A stretch of DNA of 64,000 bases from Zygaena filipendulae (GCA_907165275.2 OU015675.1:5969501-6033500), one strand, 5' to 3'; numbered from the stretch's first letter, positions 22,798 through 33,805 are shown. The notes: generated by a model from the sequence alone, not told the origin. A program made the numbers and translations.

Positions 22798-22970
22798 TAA
22801 GGCAAATGGTTTCACCCGAACAATTTCGGAGTTTAGACAATCCCTAATGTCCTTCTTTGTACCCCTGACAATATGTAAGTATGCGAAATAGCATGATGAT
22901 CAGTTGCGTAGTTAAGGCGTGAAAAGGTAACAGAGAGACACACAGAGTTACTTTTGCATATATTTTAATA

Positions 22971-23143
22971 CTAGCTGTGCCCCGCGGTAATTTCGGAGTT
23001 CCCGCGGGAATTCCGAGATAAAAAGTACCCTATGCCATTTGCTGTACCTACCTCTAACAACGTGTCTACGAAATATTATGATCGGTTGAGTAGTTAAGGC
23101 GTGAAAGCGCAAGAAACAAACAAATAAACTGACATTTGCATTT
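22971..23143 (-). mobile_element. Nonautonomous Helitron with short 3' hairpin
   Basis: CTAGCTGTGCCCCGCGGTAA lacks the usual TTTCACCCGCGG half, so the terminal hairpin is gone. The rest is typical. Confidence 0.75.
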
Positions 23144-23390
23144 AGGATATTATGGATGGAGGAGGCTTTATATCATTGTAACATCAGGCAATCAACGTCT
23201 CCAGCACGCAGCGTCTGCTAAATACTAATGACAGTTTGAGATATTGTACAACGCATGTTTTCGACGTAGCCCCCCAACCCACCCAACCCTCGCCAGCATC
23301 CCTCGGTGACATGACACGCAGTGCTCCGCCCGCACGTGACCTAGATATCTAGCGGTAGATATTCAAACTGAATTGCTATTTTATATACCA

Positions 23391-23650
23391 CTAGCTGTTC
23401 CCATGTGTTTCACCCGCGATAATTTCGGAGGTCCCGCGGGAATTCCGGATTACAATATAGCCTATGTTACTTAGGAATAATGTAGCTTTCCAATGGTGAA
23501 AGAATGTTTGAAATCGGTCCAGTAGTTTTTGAGTTTAATCGTAACAAACAAACAAACAAAAAATCAAATCTTTTCTCTTTATAATTTTAGTATGGATAAT
23601 ATACATAGACTAGCTGTTCCCATGTGTTTCACCCGCGTTAATTTCAGAAA
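23391..23650 (-). mobile_element. Helitron, GAGGAAAGATT subfamily, plus a second 3' tip
   Basis: CTAGCTGTTCCCATGTGTTT at 23391 to TTATAATTTTAGTATGG near 23593, followed at 23610-23650 by another CTAGCTGTTCCCATGTGTTT tip only. Confidence 0.75.
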
Positions 23651-23979
23651 AGAAGGAAAGAAACAAATTTTATTTGGCTTAAAGAAGCACTATTTACAAA
23701 AAAGAATCCTTTTCCACTCAAAGATTATCTATTTTATTTATATATTTATTTATTTTTATTATTAAGTATTATTATTATTTTTTTTAAATATTTATTTTAT
23801 GTGGTAATATCGACTACTTATTTATTTGTTTGTCACTCATTATTATTGTTTTGTATATATTTATATTGTGTATGTATATAAATGTACTACGACCTCACAG
23901 CACCACCCACCCTTATATTAAGCTACTTATATTTTTAATTTCACTTTCACTTTTTTTTTTTTATCTTTCTAGTTAAGTA

Positions 23980-24137
23980 GGTACCTATGTTATGTTGCCT
24001 ATATTATTAGGTTGCCTGGAAGAAATTGCTTTTAAGCAATAAGGCCGCCCTTTGTTGCCTGTATTTCCCACCATGTATTTTTTTATATTTAAGTTTTTGG
24101 TGACAATAAAGAATATTTGATTTGATTTGATTTGATA
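23980..24137 (+). mobile_element. LINE 3' end
   Basis: TTGCCTGGAAGAAATTGCTT TTAAGCAATAAGGCCGCCC, CAATAAAGAATATT and a (TGATT)n tail, a common lepidopteran LINE terminus. No coding part is left. Confidence 0.6.
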
Positions 24138-24634
24138 AATGGAGCCGCTTATCAGTTGAAGATTTGTTAGAATCCGTTCAGTATAGGTATAGTTCTAGAG
24201 ATTAGCCGCTACATCCAAACTTACATAACTATAGGTACCAACAAACTTAAGAACTTTACCTATTTATAAGATGGGAGGTCAACTCGATATACTTAATACT
24301 TATTAATTTTTTTTTATGGAAATATATTCTCATTTCCCGCGTTTTTATCTTTATTATTTTCAATTACTACGAATTTTCAACCCCTTTGAGTATGACTTCC
24401 AAAAAAACGTTTTTATTAGGTACAATAGTTCTAGCCTATATACATTAAAAAAGGAAGCCTACTACAAAAGTTTAAGTTTCTTTAGATCCTATAGACCCTA
24501 TTAGATCCTATAATATCAGTCGGTGCGTCTGTAAGACATGTAAATTTATAATACTTGTAGAGAGGTAAATAAAAAGATATAGAAAAGATATAAATCTGTG
24601 AATTGAAAAAGACTTCTGTGAAGGTTAACACGAT

Positions 24635-24785
24635 TGTATAGACCCTCGCCTAGGATCCGGGCGGCCACGGTTCTCACCGGATCTCGACAAATCCGATTTG
24701 CCATGCAGCGCGTTCCCCAAATGGCAAATAAACTCGCACTGTAGCTAGCTGATTCGATTCCCGGCCCGTACACAAACACGATGCG
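24635..24785. repeat. Possible SINE-like fragment with a box B-like motif
   Basis: GATTCGATTCCCGGCCCGTA resembles a polymerase III box B. The rest has no clear tRNA shape. The bases around it, 24138-24634 and 24786-25815, contain nothing I recognise. Confidence 0.3.
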
Positions 24786-25819
24786 AATATCTTGGCAGAA
24801 TTGAGACTTACTAAGATTTTATCTATTGAGAACACCAAAAATCGCAAAGAAATACCAACTAGTGCCACTTGCATTCTTAGAGACACCAAGAGGACTGTAT
24901 AGCCGCATGCCTTATGTAACGAAATCGACCGGCTTATTGCTATCTCCATTTTATGAAAAAGGAAAAAAAAAAATTAACCACCATGCTCAAAGAAGTTTCA
25001 TTTCATCATCAATTTGTGGATATCGCAGTGCATGACTCTAAAAGCAACAGTAATAAATTAGATTTATCTATTTGTGTAGTACTACATACTTCCACGCATC
25101 ATCGCCAAATACGTAGTTGTAGTAAAATTCTTTTATCTTCGGTGTCAATAAATTACCCATGGAAGTAGTAAAGTTTTCGAATTATTAACATTGTGCGGGC
25201 GGGAAATGGCGCAGGCGAGGAACGAACTTTCTGAATTTGGACTCAATTTTTTTTATATAAAATCTTGTATTCGTATTTCAAAATCTATTCTATTTATCCA
25301 AATTTCAATTATTTTATTTTACTTCTAGCTCTAATTGACTAACAAATAGCAAAATGGAAAGGGTTAAAAAAAACTGACTAACGAATAGCAAAATGGAAAG
25401 GATGAAAAAAAAACTCTGCTACTCATGTTATTATATAGCTACAATCGAAACAACTGTGGCCATTAGCGTCTGTATATTGTAAAATGCTTCTCTTATACCT
25501 ATTACCTATACTAGTTCCATTAAAAAATCTAAAAAAATCTTTGAACCATATTTATTTGTATAAATTGAATTAACAATATAGGTAGAATATGATAACAAGT
25601 TAACAGAGAAAGTTGAGAGTTATGTGCGAAGTTAAGTCGTTAAACGCTCATTTAGCGGCTAAATAACCAGTGTTATATTGAAATTAATGCGCATACAGAC
25701 AACTTCAACCACAAAAGTTATAGGCACATACCTACCTGTAGATTGCGGAATTTATTTGCGCCTATTCATAAATGGTGTAAATTAAATTTATTATATTAAT
25801 TTTACATTCACATTTTACA

Positions 25820-25990
25820 AGTCGGTTATTCAGAGTTACCTTGGGAATTCCGGGTAATAGTAGATACCCTATGTCACTGAGGAACACTGTAGCTTCTTAT
25901 AAGTGAAAATCATTTTAAAATCAGTGAAGACGTTTTTGAGTTTGTGCAATATTAACAATTAACATATTATAAAAAATCCAATATTTCCTC
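25820..25990 (-). mobile_element. Decayed Helitron
   Basis: AGAGTTACCTTGGGAATTCC, CTATGTCACTGAGGAACAC and CCTCTTTAAAATATTAAGTA fit the GAGGAAAGATT subfamily without its CTAG tip. Confidence 0.5.
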
Positions 25991-26664
25991 TTTAAAATAT
26001 TAAGTATAGATCGCTAAGTATCTATGTGTCCTACATACAATAAAACTGCGGGTTTGTCGGTTTGTTTGAACACACATAGCGTAAAAACTATTGGTCGGTT
26101 TTAAATAAAACTAGGATACAGAATAATATTACTATTAAAATATAAAGTCACAATGCGCTGATTTTTTTTTTGGAAAGTACCCAACTAACCGAACAAACCG
26201 AAGAATGGTTCCGACAAAATATTCGGGAGAATAATTAACCAACAATAATAAATGAGGCTGACAAGATTCCGTTTTGTAATTTAAGAGCAAATATCACAAA
26301 CGTCAAACTTTCGTTGGAAAATAAACCTAAAGATTGGTTGGTTCGTTATAAATTAATGAAATTCAAAGTTGGTTATGTAAAGGCTCATACATAATATTAT
26401 GCGCATAAACCTTTAATAAAAGTCAGCCCATAGCTTCATTTCGGTTTTAAACTAGCTGTTTGTCACGCAGTAGAACCCACGCGTCACGTTCCCATCTTTC
26501 TTTGGAGCCAATATGGGGAATTTTTGTGTTTATTTTTTATTATTATTTTATAAACCTGTATCAAATCAAATATGCTTTATTGCACGCACACGTAAGTATG
26601 TATGTATTAGTTGTGTAATAGCTTGTAGATATAAGACTCTTTAAAAGTTCAAGTTAGACAAGGA
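25991..26664. other. Unassigned sequence
   Basis: AT-rich, no gene or matched repeat. 26983-27740 and 28058-28272 are likewise unassigned. Confidence 0.45.
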
Positions 26665-26706
26665 AGGCGCTACAGTCCTAGTGACGTCACTCGGCTTGTA
26701 GCGCCC
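26665..26706. repeat. Palindrome GGCGCTAC...GTAGCGCC centred on GTGACGTCAC
   Basis: A near-symmetric block, GGCGCTACAG - AGTGACGTCACT - TGTAGCGCC. It sits just before SINE F at 26730 and is another home of the CRE-like octamer outside MITE B. Confidence 0.5.
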
Positions 26707-26729
26707 CACAACCGTCATACAAAATTCCT

Positions 26730-26976
26730 CTTTTTTTTTTTTTTTTTATGTCATAGGGGGCAAACGGGCAAGTGGTACACCTGATGGTAAGTGATTACCG
26801 CCGCCCATAGACATCTGCAACACCAGAAGGCATGCAGGTGCGTTGTCGACCTGGAATGGGGATGGGAACTGGCTTTCAAGTGAGGCTGCCGGAACACACC
26901 GTTAGGTGCTTGGCGACAGATTTGCAACTTGAAGGTGGTAGCTAGCCAGCCGGGCACTAGAGAGCGCCCTACCACC
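26730..26976 (-). mobile_element. SINE-like element F with A tail
   Basis: Reverse-oriented copy: poly-T first, then ATGTCATAGGGGGCAAACGG, ending AGAGCGCCCTACCACC. ATTCCT is duplicated at 26724-26729 and 26977-26982, so ends and length (247 bp) are exact. Confidence 0.87.
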
Positions 26977-27740
26977 ATTCCTTTTTAGAAAGAGACAGAC
27001 ATACAAAAAACACTCGACAAAAAGTGTGAAAATTAGATCTAACTATAAAAAATTTGCGTTGTGGCTGAGTACCAACCACGAATTAACAGTTTTCGAAAAA
27101 AAAGTGAGAATTGATTGGTTAATTAATTAATTGATTGTGCTGTGAACTGTGAGTGGATGTCAAAAAAGAAGTTGGTCAGTTAAAAAAGTGATTCCATCCA
27201 ACTTTATTTTTTTTAAATCTACCACAGTACAAGGAAGCAATCAACTGTCTCTTATTATATTTAGGAAAATCCCCATCCCCCCCAAAAAAAAGCATATTTT
27301 CTTATGTTGTTGTTGTTAAGCAACAAAGTTTTGAGCACTTTCACTATCAAAATCAGATACAGATTCGTGGACCCCCGCTTGCGAATTGTGAACCCCTATT
27401 TTTTCGTCACGCAAACGTAGACGCCCGTCGTGTATCCCATGGACCCCTGGGGGTCCACCCGGACTACTTTGGGAACCGATGGTCTATTCGATGGCGTGGC
27501 CAGACAAAGGAGCACCTAATAAAGTTATGATATAGAATTAAATCAAAGTGCCTATTTCAATTATTAAAGAATCCCACTTGAACCCTACCATCAAAACATA
27601 ATACATACAAACTTTGACCAGTGACAAGTGGGACATTGTTTTCAAATTTGCCACCGATGGAGACAACTAAGGCGGGGAAAACTGGTAATGAATTAGGAAT
27701 CCCCGTAAGGATTCTCGACAGACCGCAACGGGTAATAATA

Positions 27741-28057
27741 GGGATGTTGACTACTATTGAAAATCAAAATTCTAATTAGTCCGTCAGTTAGAAAATAAAA
27801 AAACAATAGACACGTATTTTTTGCTTTTTTAAATAAATTAAAATATACAGAAATAAAGCGCATTAAAGTTTAGGATGAGGAGGTCGTGACATCACTAACC
27901 GCAAAACCGCCATACAAACTGTCAGAATAGTGACGTCACGCGAAATTTTAACTCAATATATCGCCGTTATTTTTTGATTACGTAAAAAAAGAAAAAATAC
28001 GTGTCCAATATTTTTTAATAATCTAAGACTAAAAAATAAAAATTAGTCAACATGCCC
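27741..28057 (+). mobile_element. MITE family B
   Basis: From GGGATGTTGACTAC to GTCAACATGCCC, 317 bp. One CRE-like site is intact and the other has become GTGACATCAC. Confidence 0.87.
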
Positions 28058-28272
28058 ATTATATAGTGACAACGCGCGACAGGGCGTCGCAGTTTGCACA
28101 CGCCCTTAGAACATTTTCTTGTTTGAAACTTTCTGTACCTAATTTACGTGGAAACAAAGCCAGCAACTGGATAATTTGAAGGTTCAAGGGTGGTGTTACA
28201 TCTTGTAATTTGAATTTGTATTGCTCTCTGATAGAAAATGTTTGCTGATATTGTAAATACCTAATGATACTA

Positions 28273-28483
28273 TTCTAATATTATAAATGTGAAAGTGTGG
28301 ATGTTTGGATATTTGGATGTTTGGATGTTTGTTACTCAATCACGCAAAATTGCTGAACGGATTTGGATGAAATTTGACATGTACGTTGTGAGGGGTACAG
28401 ATAAGGACATAGAGTACTTTTTACCACGGGATTCCCGTAGGAACTCCGAAATTACCGCGGGTGAAACCGTGGGGCACAGATAG
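28273..28483 (+). mobile_element. Nonautonomous Helitron
   Basis: TTCTAATATTATAAATGTGA to GTGAAACCGTGGGGCACAGA TAG. A reversed, tipless copy follows at 28585-28735. Confidence 0.75.
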
Positions 28484-28794
28484 TAACTTATAAGTGAAGC
28501 TAATAATTATGAACGGGTTAAAATTCAATTTAGATCTTGAGTTTACGGCGAATGATTCACGGAATCCCAGTTATTTATCCGCTGAACCCACTCTACGAAC
28601 CTGCCCCTCTCTTCTCTCCCTGAAAACGTGCATGCCAAATTTCATGCAAATTCGTTGAGTCGTTTTTGCGTGATTGAGTAACAAACATCCAATCATCCAC
28701 ACTTTCACATTTTTAATATTATTAGTAGGATAACTAACAATTGTAATGTACAGTAAATTCTGACTTACATCTAGTTGTTGTATCGAAATCAATA

Positions 28795-28995
28795 TTAGAA
28801 TAGAATAGAATAGAATAAAATTTATTTCTGCAAAACACACAAGAATAATAAACAAACATTAAAGAAGTACCTAAACTAAACCCAGAACCCAAGTTTTCTT
28901 GCATGCTCTGCCGAAAGGGTCACCAACTCAGCATTAGCTAGGTGCGGGTACACCTAGCGCTGGTTTTCAGTTGGCAGCCCGTTGTCACGCACGGA
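28795..28995 (-). mobile_element. LINE 3' end, reverse orientation
   Basis: (AGAAT)n followed by AAAATTTATTTCTGCAAAAC and, further on, GCTCTGCCGAAAGGGTCACC. Antisense of a poly(A)-signal-bearing LINE tail; no coding frame. Confidence 0.45.
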
Positions 28996-29094
28996 CAACA
29001 GCAGAAGAGGAAAACACAATCAAATAAAAAACAAAATAAAAATATTACAAATATTACATATTCGCAGTTCGGATGACAATGCAATACCTTCTAC

Positions 29095-29960
29095 TTATTA
29101 GGAAATGGAGTTGATTTGATGATGGAGCTGGATGGGAACTCTGTAACTAAACGAAGCAACCCCATCCAGTTGAGGCTCGTTTGATTGATCTCGACAAGGC
29201 CTCAGTTCTTTTAGTTCAGTTTACTCTGAAAGCCTGTTTCCCAACTTAATTTTTGCTGTCTTTCTATTGTGAGATTGTAAATAACCTTTGCTATACGACT
29301 TGTATAGTGTTTTTACAGAAAATTCTCACTCTTTCGACATTACAAGTGGCAGTATAATTGGAGTGTGGATCCGGATCGAGCGTACACTAACGATCTCATC
29401 GACTCCATGCCAAAGGTTTTTGATCTGTGGTTCGATTTACTCTTTATGACATTTTTTTTTCTCTCCTGTTGGATCTATGGATTTGTTTTGTATTATTTTT
29501 CCCTAGCTGTGCGTTGCCGTGCCGTGCCGTTTTTCTCCATCAACCAAAGATTCATTGCAATTAGATGAACATTAAAAGTATACAAAGTAATCAAAGTATT
29601 AATTTTTATACTAAAAAGATCTTGATTGTACAAGCTCTTATTTAACTTGCAATGTTTGTGTGAAAGTTGTCCGCACTTTTAATCAAAATTTGCAAAACAT
29701 TTTCTAATCACTTGATGGTACCCGAACACTTAAGTAATTAAGTCCATGTTATGGTATCATCGAGCTGATCTGATGATGAAGCCTGGTTTATGGACTGGAA
29801 CTTCTTAATGGCAAACGGTAAGATAGTCGAATCTGAGCTATGCTTTGTTTTGTTGCCATGAGTTGGTACTTTCCATTACTCATGATGGCGAGGGTCTGAA
29901 GATGGAGCTGGAGGATTGTTCAGTGACTAACTAATGGAAATTGCAGAGATTGTCTGTTAC
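29095..29960 (+). mobile_element. Old relatives of the AACCGACTTCC element interior
   Basis: Phrases such as GATGATGGAGCTGGATGGGA, CATCCAGTTGAGG...GATCTCGACAAGG and CTGATGATGAAGCCTGG recall the interior of the element at 30587. Boundaries are unclear. The frame at 29365-29568 inside it is not convincing as a gene. Confidence 0.35.
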
Positions 29961-30040
29961 CTTTTCTATAACTGTAGGTAAATAAACAGAAAAAAATATA
30001 AGAAATAGAATACAGAGGAACTTTATATCATTTAATTTAG

Positions 30041-30068
30041 ATTAATTAATTAATTAATTAATTAATTT
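30041..30068. repeat. (TTAA)n microsatellite
   Basis: Pure TTAATTAATTAATTAATT. Confidence 0.85.
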
Positions 30069-30257
30069 AACAATTAATGCACAGAAGGACAACATAAAAA
30101 GGAAAGAAAGTATTAAAGTAATCATGTACAAAAAAAATACTGGGTAAATATTTTTTTCTTTTTTTACGTAATCGAGTTGAAATTTCGCGTGACGGCACTA
30201 TCCAATGCAGTTTGTATGGGGGCTTATACCGATTAATGAAGTCACGAGCCCCCATCC

Positions 30258-30502
30258 GTTGCATGGTGGTAGGGCGCTCTCTAGTGCCCGGCTGGCTAGC
30301 TACCACCTCCAAGTTGCAAATCTGTCGCCGAGCACCTGACGGTGTGTTCCGGCAGCCCCACTTGAAAGCCAGTTCCCATCCCCATTCCAGGCCGGCAACG
30401 CACCTGCAAGCCTTCTAGTGTTGCAGATGTCCATGGGCGGCGGTAATCACTTACCATCAGGTGTACCACTTGGCCGTTTGCCCCTATGACATTAAAAAAA
30501 AA
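30258..30502 (+). mobile_element. SINE-like element F with A tail
   Basis: Begins near GGTGGTAGGGCGCTCTCTAG and ends CCTATGACATT(A)n. ATCC is repeated at both borders. Inserted in MITE B. No internal polymerase III boxes seen in this body. Confidence 0.8.
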
Positions 30503-30586
30503 ATCCTAAACTTTAATGCGCTTTATATCTCTGTATATTATAATTCACTTGAAAAAGCAGCATAAAATACGTGTCTATTGTTTTTT

Positions 30587-30649
30587 AACCGACTTCCAAA
30601 AAGGAGGAGGTTCTATGTTCGATTGTATGTATGTTTTTTTTTTTTTTTT

Positions 30650-30683
<34 letters not shown>

Positions 30684-31846
30684 TATGTTCACCGATTACT
30701 CGAAGACGGTTGGACCGATTTGAAAAATTCTTTTTTTGTTTGAAAGGGTTTACTCCCAATTAGGTCCTATTGCCACCAAGTCGGGATCTGATGTTGGGAT
30801 CTTGGAGAAATCGAGGGAACTCTTCAAAAATTATAGGCACACCTATAGCGATTTGGGTATTTTTGATAGTAAATCGTTCATTTGCTTTCGGAAAGCCAAA
30901 TTTGAAGAAGTGGAACTGATGATGAACACCACAGGTGGTCATCGGAACAACTCAAAAATAATACGTATTTCACGGGTTCCGATTGAAGCGATTTAAAAAA
31001 TTGTTTTTTTGTTTGAAAGGGGATACTCCCAAATTGATTCCATGGTCACCAAATCGAGATCTGATGATGGAATCTTGGAGTAATCGAGGGAACTCTTCAA
31101 AAATGATGAGAACACTTATAACGATTTTTTTATAGTAAATCGTTTATTTGCTTTCAGAAAGCAAAATTTGAAGAAGAGGAACTGATGATGAAGACCACAG
31201 ATGGTCATCGGAACTACTCAATAATGGGTATTTCACGGGTTCCGAATCGTTAACTTTAATATGGTTTCTAAACAATTTATGCCTGTCACAATGTATATGG
31301 TGAAGTGGAACTGATGATGATGTACCAGGAGAACTCCTCAACAATTAACGTCCCTGCATCGGGAAAAGCAATATTTTGTGAAAAGTGATGAGCAGTTGAC
31401 ATTAGGCTATTGTAACTTAGAGAAATTACGAACTAAGTCACTTAAAAGCGAGAAATAAACAAAATTTTAACAAAAAAATTAAAACCGACTTCCAAAAACA
31501 CAAAACCATAAAACTAAAAATAACAAAATACCGATTTAATCCAAAAGACAAAAACACACGTAATATTATTATTGGTTTGTGTTACCACTGATCGGTATGA
31601 AGTCGGTGACAAGCCAAATATGGAGGGGGAAGATGGGCTAAGTCGACTCCCGCCACCAGCTCTTCGTGAGCAGAACAACCCAAGTGGGCAGGTACCTGCG
31701 GGCTTGTCACCGAATTCAAACCGATTAGGGTAGCACAAACCAATAATAATATTACGTGTGTTTTTGTCTTTTGGATTAAATCGGTATTTTGTTATTTTTA
31801 GCTTTTTATTTTTAGTTTTTTGGTTTTGTGTTTTTGGAAGTCGGTT
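30587..31846. mobile_element. AACCGACTTCC element, probably two joined copies
   Basis: Left tip AACCGACTTCCAAAAA at 30587, right tip its complement ending at 31846. A second left tip at 31483 pairs with the same right end to make a 364-bp foldback. Between them lies a long T tract (30635-30682) and two copies of a 273-bp unit, starting near 30741 and 31014, with TGAAAGGG...TACTCCC and GATCTGATG blocks. No coding capacity. Confidence 0.7.
30741..31290 (+). repeat. Two imperfect 273-bp tandem units
   Basis: Each unit has TTTGTTTGAAAGGG, a GATCTGATG motif, TCGAGGGAACTCTTCAAAAA and GGTCATCGGAAC in the same order. Internal to the element above. A third partial GGAACTGATGATG block follows to about 31340. 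Confidence 0.7.
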
Positions 31847-31959
31847 TTATTATTTTCTGTTTCTAACTGACGGACTTTATTTTTTGATTTTCAAAAGTCG
31901 TTTAGTATTTGTTTAAACAGCTAGTCTATACTATACTTAATAAAGTTAAAAAACATATA

Positions 31960-32468
31960 CACACCGGCAGAATTAGCGGAACATAAAAAGGCAGAGTATA
32001 GAAATAATTACGTATATATATTAAAACAAATTATTATCAGGCATGAAGTAACAAACTAATATACATCTTTTAACATCGACTTTAAGAAGTTTTTAGTTAA
32101 ATTTTATTAAAAATTATCAAAATTAAAAAAAATCAAAAAAATCTGTAGTTTGTGAGAACACAGACAATGTTGTAAATAAAAGTTAAATCACGAAGGGGAA
32201 ACACACGTTATTAATCGTTCATTTATTTAGTGTTAAAATCACAGTAATCTTTAATTTGCAACATTATTTGTGTGCCCACAAATTAGAGAAAAATTGTTTT
32301 TTTTATTATTATTTTAAATAAAATTTAATAATTTTATTACAAACTTTTAAAGTGTTAAAAGATGTATATTAATTTATTACTTCAAGTCTAATTATTATTT
32401 GTTTTAATATATATACGTAATTATTTCTATACTCTGCCTTTTTATGTTCCGCTAATTCTGCCGGTGTG
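31960..32468. mobile_element. 509-bp foldback element with TA duplication
   Basis: Arms of at least 90 bp begin CACACCGGCAGAATTAGCGG and meet in an AT-rich middle. TA flanks both tips, as for Tc1/mariner-type elements. No coding frame. The arms have diverged at several places. Confidence 0.78.
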
Positions 32469-32477
32469 TATAGGTAC

Positions 32478-32680
32478 GCGACGAATTGAAAACCTCCTCC
32501 TTTTTGGGAAGTCGGTTAAAAAGACCAAAAAAACATTTTATGTTTGTTTGTAATGGATAAAATCAAAAACTACTTAACGGATATTAAAAATTCTTTCACT
32601 AATAGGCGTTTTCATGGTTTTTGTCTTTTTAACCGACTTCCCAAAAAGGAGGAGGTTTTCATGGCAAGAATTTCATTTCT
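32478..32680. mobile_element. Further AACCGACTTCC element ends
   Basis: CCTCCTCCTTTTTGGGAAGT reads out at 32488-32516, and an inverted end, AACCGACTTCCCAAAAAGGA, lies at 32630-32660, so two tips face away from each other across about 110 bp. A single end also occurs at 60732-60765. Confidence 0.55.
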
Positions 32681-32768
32681 AGGCAAGAAGCTACTATACA
32701 AAGTTCCTGAGTGACATGGTTAATGCGAGTGAAACCGTTGTTATTTACTAGTACTGTTAGGAATGTAT

Positions 32769-32900
32769 ATGAAAATGGCGATGTGGACTGAGAGCGGTGT
32801 ATCGATTTTCGTTGACAAATTATTCGTTAATATTGCTGTTGGGTATTTCGGTGAAATTAGTTCGCGGCGCGTCGACGCCTGTAATTTCACAACTGAATAG
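32769..32900 (+). other. Upstream open reading frame before the candidate acetyltransferase exon
   Basis: A 43-codon frame beginning MKMAMWTESG and ending in TAG, in a different frame from the exon at 32965. If the transcript starts upstream, it would act as a uORF. No homology recognised; it may be chance. Confidence 0.25.
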
Positions 32901-32908
32901 GGGACAAT

Positions 32909-32920
32909 TTGTGACGTCAC
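32909..32920 (+). promoter_or_regulatory. CRE-like GTGACGTCAC site in the putative 5' untranslated region
   Basis: A full TGACGTCA palindrome sits about 45 bp before the ATG at 32965. CREB/ATF proteins bind this octamer; use here is inferred. The same octamer occurs in the MITE family found throughout the window, but this copy is not inside a recognisable MITE. Confidence 0.3.
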
Positions 32921-32964
32921 ACGCAGACCTCTCCCGCACAGCCGGCCGCGGAGTTACAAACACG

Positions 32965-33032
32965 ATGGAGAAGGCATACGAAATTAATCTCATCCACCCG
33001 AAACAGGCAACTGAAGTTTTGATTGTATTACG
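32965..33032 (+). CDS. Candidate first coding exon of an arylalkylamine N-acetyltransferase-like gene
   Basis: ATG begins 22 codons plus two bases (MEKAYEINLIHP..., ending ...EVLIVL + CG) that run into a strong donor, CG|GTGAGT. The peptide resembles the start of insect arylalkylamine N-acetyltransferases (GNAT fold; acetyl-CoA transfer to dopamine, serotonin and similar amines), where an opening of the type YEIRLI-P-DA--VL--LR is followed by a conserved FF-DEPLN block. I looked on the plus strand to the end of the window for a continuation coding DEPLN and found none, so the gene would need a first intron of more than 30 kb, or this is an orphan or broken exon. Upstream sequence is GC-richer than its surroundings, as 5' untranslated exons often are. 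A 43-residue upstream frame starts at 32769. A tRNA-derived SINE begins about 20 bp after the donor. Confidence 0.4.
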
Positions 33033-33050
33033 GTGAGTAAACACTTTGAT

Positions 33051-33164
33051 AGCGATGATAGCTCAGTGGCTGGTGCGTTCGGATTAAACGCCGCAAGGTG
33101 TAGGTTCCAACCCTAACAATGAGCTTGGGCTGTCGGTGAAGGAAAACATCGTGAGGAAACCATA
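33051..33164 (+). mobile_element. tRNA-derived SINE head
   Basis: Box A-like TAGCTCAGTGGCTGGTGCG and box B-like AGGTTCCAACCCT at tRNA spacing, then GTCGGTGAAGGAAAACATCG. It is not a tRNA gene, since no cloverleaf closes. It begins just after the donor of the candidate exon ending at 33032. Confidence 0.75.
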
Positions 33165-33168
33165 GCAT

Positions 33169-33406
33169 GGTGGTAGGACGCTCTCTAGTGCCCGGCTGGC
33201 TAGCTACCACCTTCAAGTTGCAAATCTGTCGCCAAGCACCTAACGGTGTGTTCCGGCAGCCCCACTTGAAAGCCAGTTCCCATCCCGATTCCAGGTCGGC
33301 AACGCATCTGCATGCCTTCTGGTGTTGCAGATGTCCATGGGCGGCGGTAATCGCTTACCATCAGGTGTACTTGCCCGTTTGCCCCCTATGACATAAAAAA
33401 AAAAAA
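33169..33406 (+). mobile_element. SINE-like element F with A tail
   Basis: GGTGGTAGGACGCTCTCTAG to CCTATGACAT(A)n. It directly follows a tRNA-derived SINE head at 33051-33164; whether the two are one composite or a later insertion is open. Confidence 0.8.
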
Positions 33407-33435
33407 CTATGTAACATGTTAGATAACATTATGTA

Positions 33436-33805
33436 AAGCCCGCACCACATTCACGCGAGAACCTTGCGAGAACGCGAGAAAACCACGAGAAACGGCGGAG
33501 AACATCGGCTCCACATCGGAGTCAAGGACCATTTCGAGCGTGGAGACACACCACACAAATGGCAAAATACGTTATTGTTTCTTGTTCAGTTTTATTTTGT
33601 TTTTCTTTATTTTGTTTTTCTTTATTATTTATTTTGTTTTACTTTAATTGTTTTCATTTGTGTTGTCTTGTATGTGTTCATTTGTGTTGTGTTTCTCCTT
33701 CGTTTGAATAAATCTTTCTTTTCTTTTCTTTTTTTTTTTCACATTCACGTTCTCGTGGTATTCTCGCGCTCTCGCAAGATTCTCGCGTGAATGTGGAGCG
33801 GGAAT
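33436..33805. mobile_element. Inverted-repeat element with CCACATTCACGCGAGAA tips
   Basis: Left tip CCCGCACCACATTCACGCG, right tip its complement with few changes; arms about 55 bp, rich in GCGAGAA. The inside is T-rich with no gene. No clear target duplication. Confidence 0.7.

Larger units (their letters stand above)
30147..31905 (-). mobile_element. MITE B copy split by a SINE and a second DNA element
   Basis: Pieces of one family-B copy lie at 30147-30257, 30503-30585 and 31847-31905, in the right order and orientation. The first gap is a SINE with ATCC on both sides; the second is the AACCGACTTCC element at 30587-31846. Confidence 0.78.

Noticed and set aside
29365..29568. 67-codon frame starting MDPDRAYTNDLIDS
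   Set aside because: It looks partly protein-like at first but becomes low-complexity, lies among repeat phrases, and has no splice or family support.
30516..30763. Phe-rich frames
   Set aside because: Translation of a long T tract inside a transposon.
33051..33125. tRNA gene
   Set aside because: Box A- and B-like motifs are present, but no full cloverleaf, and the sequence continues into a SINE body; a second copy exists at 54430-54535.
33464..33790. 108-codon frame
   Set aside because: It runs from a transposon TIR through low-complexity T-rich sequence; composition and content are not protein-like.
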